The notes below the pieces were generated by a model that saw nothing but the letters and a program-made list of their open reading frames with translations, had not been told where the DNA came from and did not search any database. A stretch of 64,000 nucleotides of DNA from Trichopria drosophilae. Its lineage: Eukaryota > Arthropoda > Insecta > Hymenoptera > Diapriidae. How positions within the stretch are numbered: the first letter of the stretch is position 1; the number at the start of each line of letters is the position of its first letter. This document shows positions 61,701-64,000 of this stretch, one piece after another. The position numbers were made by a program, and so were the translations under genes. The stretch lies in contig CM059584.1 of the NCBI GenBank assembly GCA_030407085.1, positions 123,542,501-123,606,500 of the forward strand, in the 5' to 3' direction.

Positions 61701-63750
61701 GCTTACTATCTTAGTGCCTGGAATTCCCTACTGGCTTGTACTTTAGCGTTGATTTAATAATGAATACTTAACGCACGGAGAAAATGTGCTTTATGTAAGA
61801 TAAGTGCGACAGACCATACAAGTTACAGAATAATTGAAAACATTTTAATTCATTTATCAAGCCTGATGGAGCTTTGATTCATATACATAAACAACAGTTT
61901 ATGTCAAACAACTATCGGCAAAAAAATCCTGTCCAATTTATTTTATGTAGGTGGGTACTTCAAACTACAATATTCCCAGAAAATAAACATAGAATTAAAA
62001 ATATCCAAAGGGATATGAAAAATATAATTTAATATAAAAGATTAAAAGAAAATCGATAAAACCAAACATCTTAACACGAGAGTTATTAGATAGCCAATTA
62101 CACAAAATACTATTTAAGAATAGTTTATTCTAATCGAATGTATTGCAATTTCATGAACACAATACAAATCCGCAATATTTTTGACGTAATTTTTATATGC
62201 TTATACCTACCATCATATTTAAAACGTGATAATTATTACTTACATCAAGCACTTGAAATAATTCGATTAATTCACTTTGTACGGTGGAATTAGTGTCTGA
62301 AAATGTTAATCACTTAATTCCATTATGAATGAAAATAATTTATGCAAATCCAAATTACATCAAGGAACTAGAATCTGCAGGAAATGCGTAAAATCAATTT
62401 AGCCTCGCAGTGAAAATTTCGCATTGGTCAGACGCGCCGCGGTGAAGTTTCAGACATTTCTGCGGCAACGTTCAACCTGAACAATACCTGATGACATTTC
62501 AAATATAACCAGTGGAACCCGCATTTTCAATAACCACAGTTTCCTCAGCATAGAAAATACCATTAGTTTGGTCAAGTCCTTGACGCTTAATATTTTCAAA
62601 AGCGTCATATATTTAATAATAGCAATGTCTGAAAACAAAGCTTGCGAATTAAATTACAGGTTTATACTTTGGTGTAGTGTGAATAAAACAAACTTAAAGT
62701 TATATAATATGAGCGATTTTTAATATCATAACTCAGTAGTTATTGTAGAATGTAAGTAAATTATAGTTAGCAAAATATGACATTTCGAAAAGTTCTCTTA
62801 AAATATTGTTATGATCGAAAACCTTTAAAAATTGGATATACGGCCGTAGAAACTCTCATTTTTAACTCTTCAAATTGAATAGAGTTAACTCGTACTTTTC
62901 TAGATGATTGCAATAATTGTATTCAAATGATACAAACTATATTCGAGTTTGTAAATTCATCTGAAAATTAATATTGACTCAATTAAATTATATTTGCATT
63001 AAACGTTGCAATGTGATGACTTTGAATGTACATACGATATTAGCGGTGCTAAAATTGTATATTACCAATTAATATTCGGAAAAGCAATTAATGACATAGC
63101 TATGTCATCTAATACTGATTGCAATATGTTCTGAATGAATTAATTCATAGTCACTATGTTTTACGTAGCTTCATAGGTATATCATACTTTTTACAAATTA
63201 ACCGATAAAATGAAAAAATCCAATTCTTATGCAGGAATTTGATTTTAATAATACTAAAATCAAAATTAATATATTTATTTAAACAATTCATTCTAATCCC
63301 AGCTGATGGTTAATTAGTTTATATAACCTCATTTCTAATCCTTTTTGCATTTATGTTGCAGTACACAGAGATAAATATTAACGCCAAGTTATGTGCAAGC
63401 ATTTCTACTTAAAATTATGAATTCAAACAGTATACAAACTACACAGAATTCATGGTAAAAATAAAAATAAAATGTTACAAAACATTCAGAAATACAGTTG
63501 TGATAAAAAATATTTAAACATGAAAATCGTGTGGTGTATCTGGTGCATAGCTCTGACGGTTTTGTTTACATAAGCTACGTGTAAATAATATCACAATATA
63601 TACAATTTTAACTTTTGTAGAAATATAAAATATATTCAGTACAACAAAATTAAAATAACGTAAGGTTAAAATACAGTAATGAAATTTTAATACAAAAAAT
63701 ATTATGATCGTCAAAGAAAATTTAATATCGATTAATGATTTCGTAATTGC
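58715..63750. other. AT-rich intronic sequence, nothing recognised
   Basis: About 5 kb with short accidental frames only. No GC island or clear inverted repeat was found by eye. Confidence 0.5.
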
Positions 63751-63752
63751 TC

Positions 63753-63763
63753 GGGGGGGGGGG
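63753..63763. repeat. Run of 11 G
   Basis: A single G11 homopolymer in AT-rich DNA. True length may be uncertain because homopolymers are error-prone in sequencing. Confidence 0.85.
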
Positions 63764-64000
63764 CATATCTTTTCAGCATGTATTGATGATTAACCTTTCA
63801 CAATCCGAAAAATATAGCCAATGATAACTGAAATAGTAAAATAGCTTCATTCATATGATAAAAATAATATTTCAATTTTAAATGAAATATAATTGCTATT
63901 TGATTCGATACAATTTATATTTTTTAAAAGTACTTTACTCTAATGCCTATTGTTATGGTAAAACTCATTTTTAATAATTAATATAATAATATTAATTGCT

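Noticed and set aside
1..64000. CRISPR arrays, operons, ribosome-binding sites, phage or plasmid genes
   Set aside because: The window is eukaryotic in character (spliced exon, LINE, MITEs). No regular short repeat-spacer array or prokaryotic gene layout was seen.

Overview
The window looks like a strongly AT-rich piece of an insect nuclear genome. Hymenoptera is my best guess, from the wording of the one recognisable protein exon and the style of the repeats, but nothing here proves it. I see one exon of a host gene: bases 7102-7257 (+) encode 51 complete codons from the start of the amino-terminal (ligand-binding-like) domain of a kainate-type ionotropic glutamate receptor. It has a clean AG acceptor and a GTAAGT donor and is phase 1 at both ends. 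I recognise no other exon of this gene, so 1-7101 and 7258-64000 are most simply read as intron. The downstream intron would then exceed 56 kb.

Layout: 1-4970 is a mosaic of repeats. It holds retroelement-like sequence on the minus strand (a TATAAAAAGGG promoter, a leader with three spaced copies of a 16-bp unit, and a small basic/proline-rich ORF), dispersed repeats, and a candidate element with inverted GGGGATTTTG motifs. The exon lies in a GC-richer block at 6600-7260. From there to the end the AT-rich sequence carries two kinds of landmark.

The first kind is transposon debris, dominated by inverted-repeat (foldback/MITE) elements at 7541-7954, 17486-18577, 22062-22491, 29482-29719, 30725-32320, 34113-34309, 36936-37283, 44298-45352, 53130-53460, 55740-56234 and 57562-58714. 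There is also a dead LINE at 14172-16090 (-), a GC-rich LTR-like block at 18590-19388 (-), and a tRNA-like relic near 37.7 kb. The largest structure is an imperfect palindrome of about 5 kb (19941-24940, arms about 1.6-1.8 kb) with an extra direct copy of part of one arm at 24951-25320.

The second kind is a set of GC/CpG-richer islands of about 0.4-0.9 kb (near 13.3, 23.0, 26.5, 32.8, 40.4, 42.8, 45.9, 51.0 and 57.0 kb). They show no convincing coding frame and are candidate intronic regulatory elements.

There is no operon-like cooperation between genes here. If the whole window is transcribed as receptor pre-mRNA, the many inverted repeats would fold into long double-stranded RNA, which is the most interesting functional possibility. 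Element boundaries were judged by eye and may be off by tens of bases where given as approximate. All family assignments except the receptor exon and the LINE are tentative.
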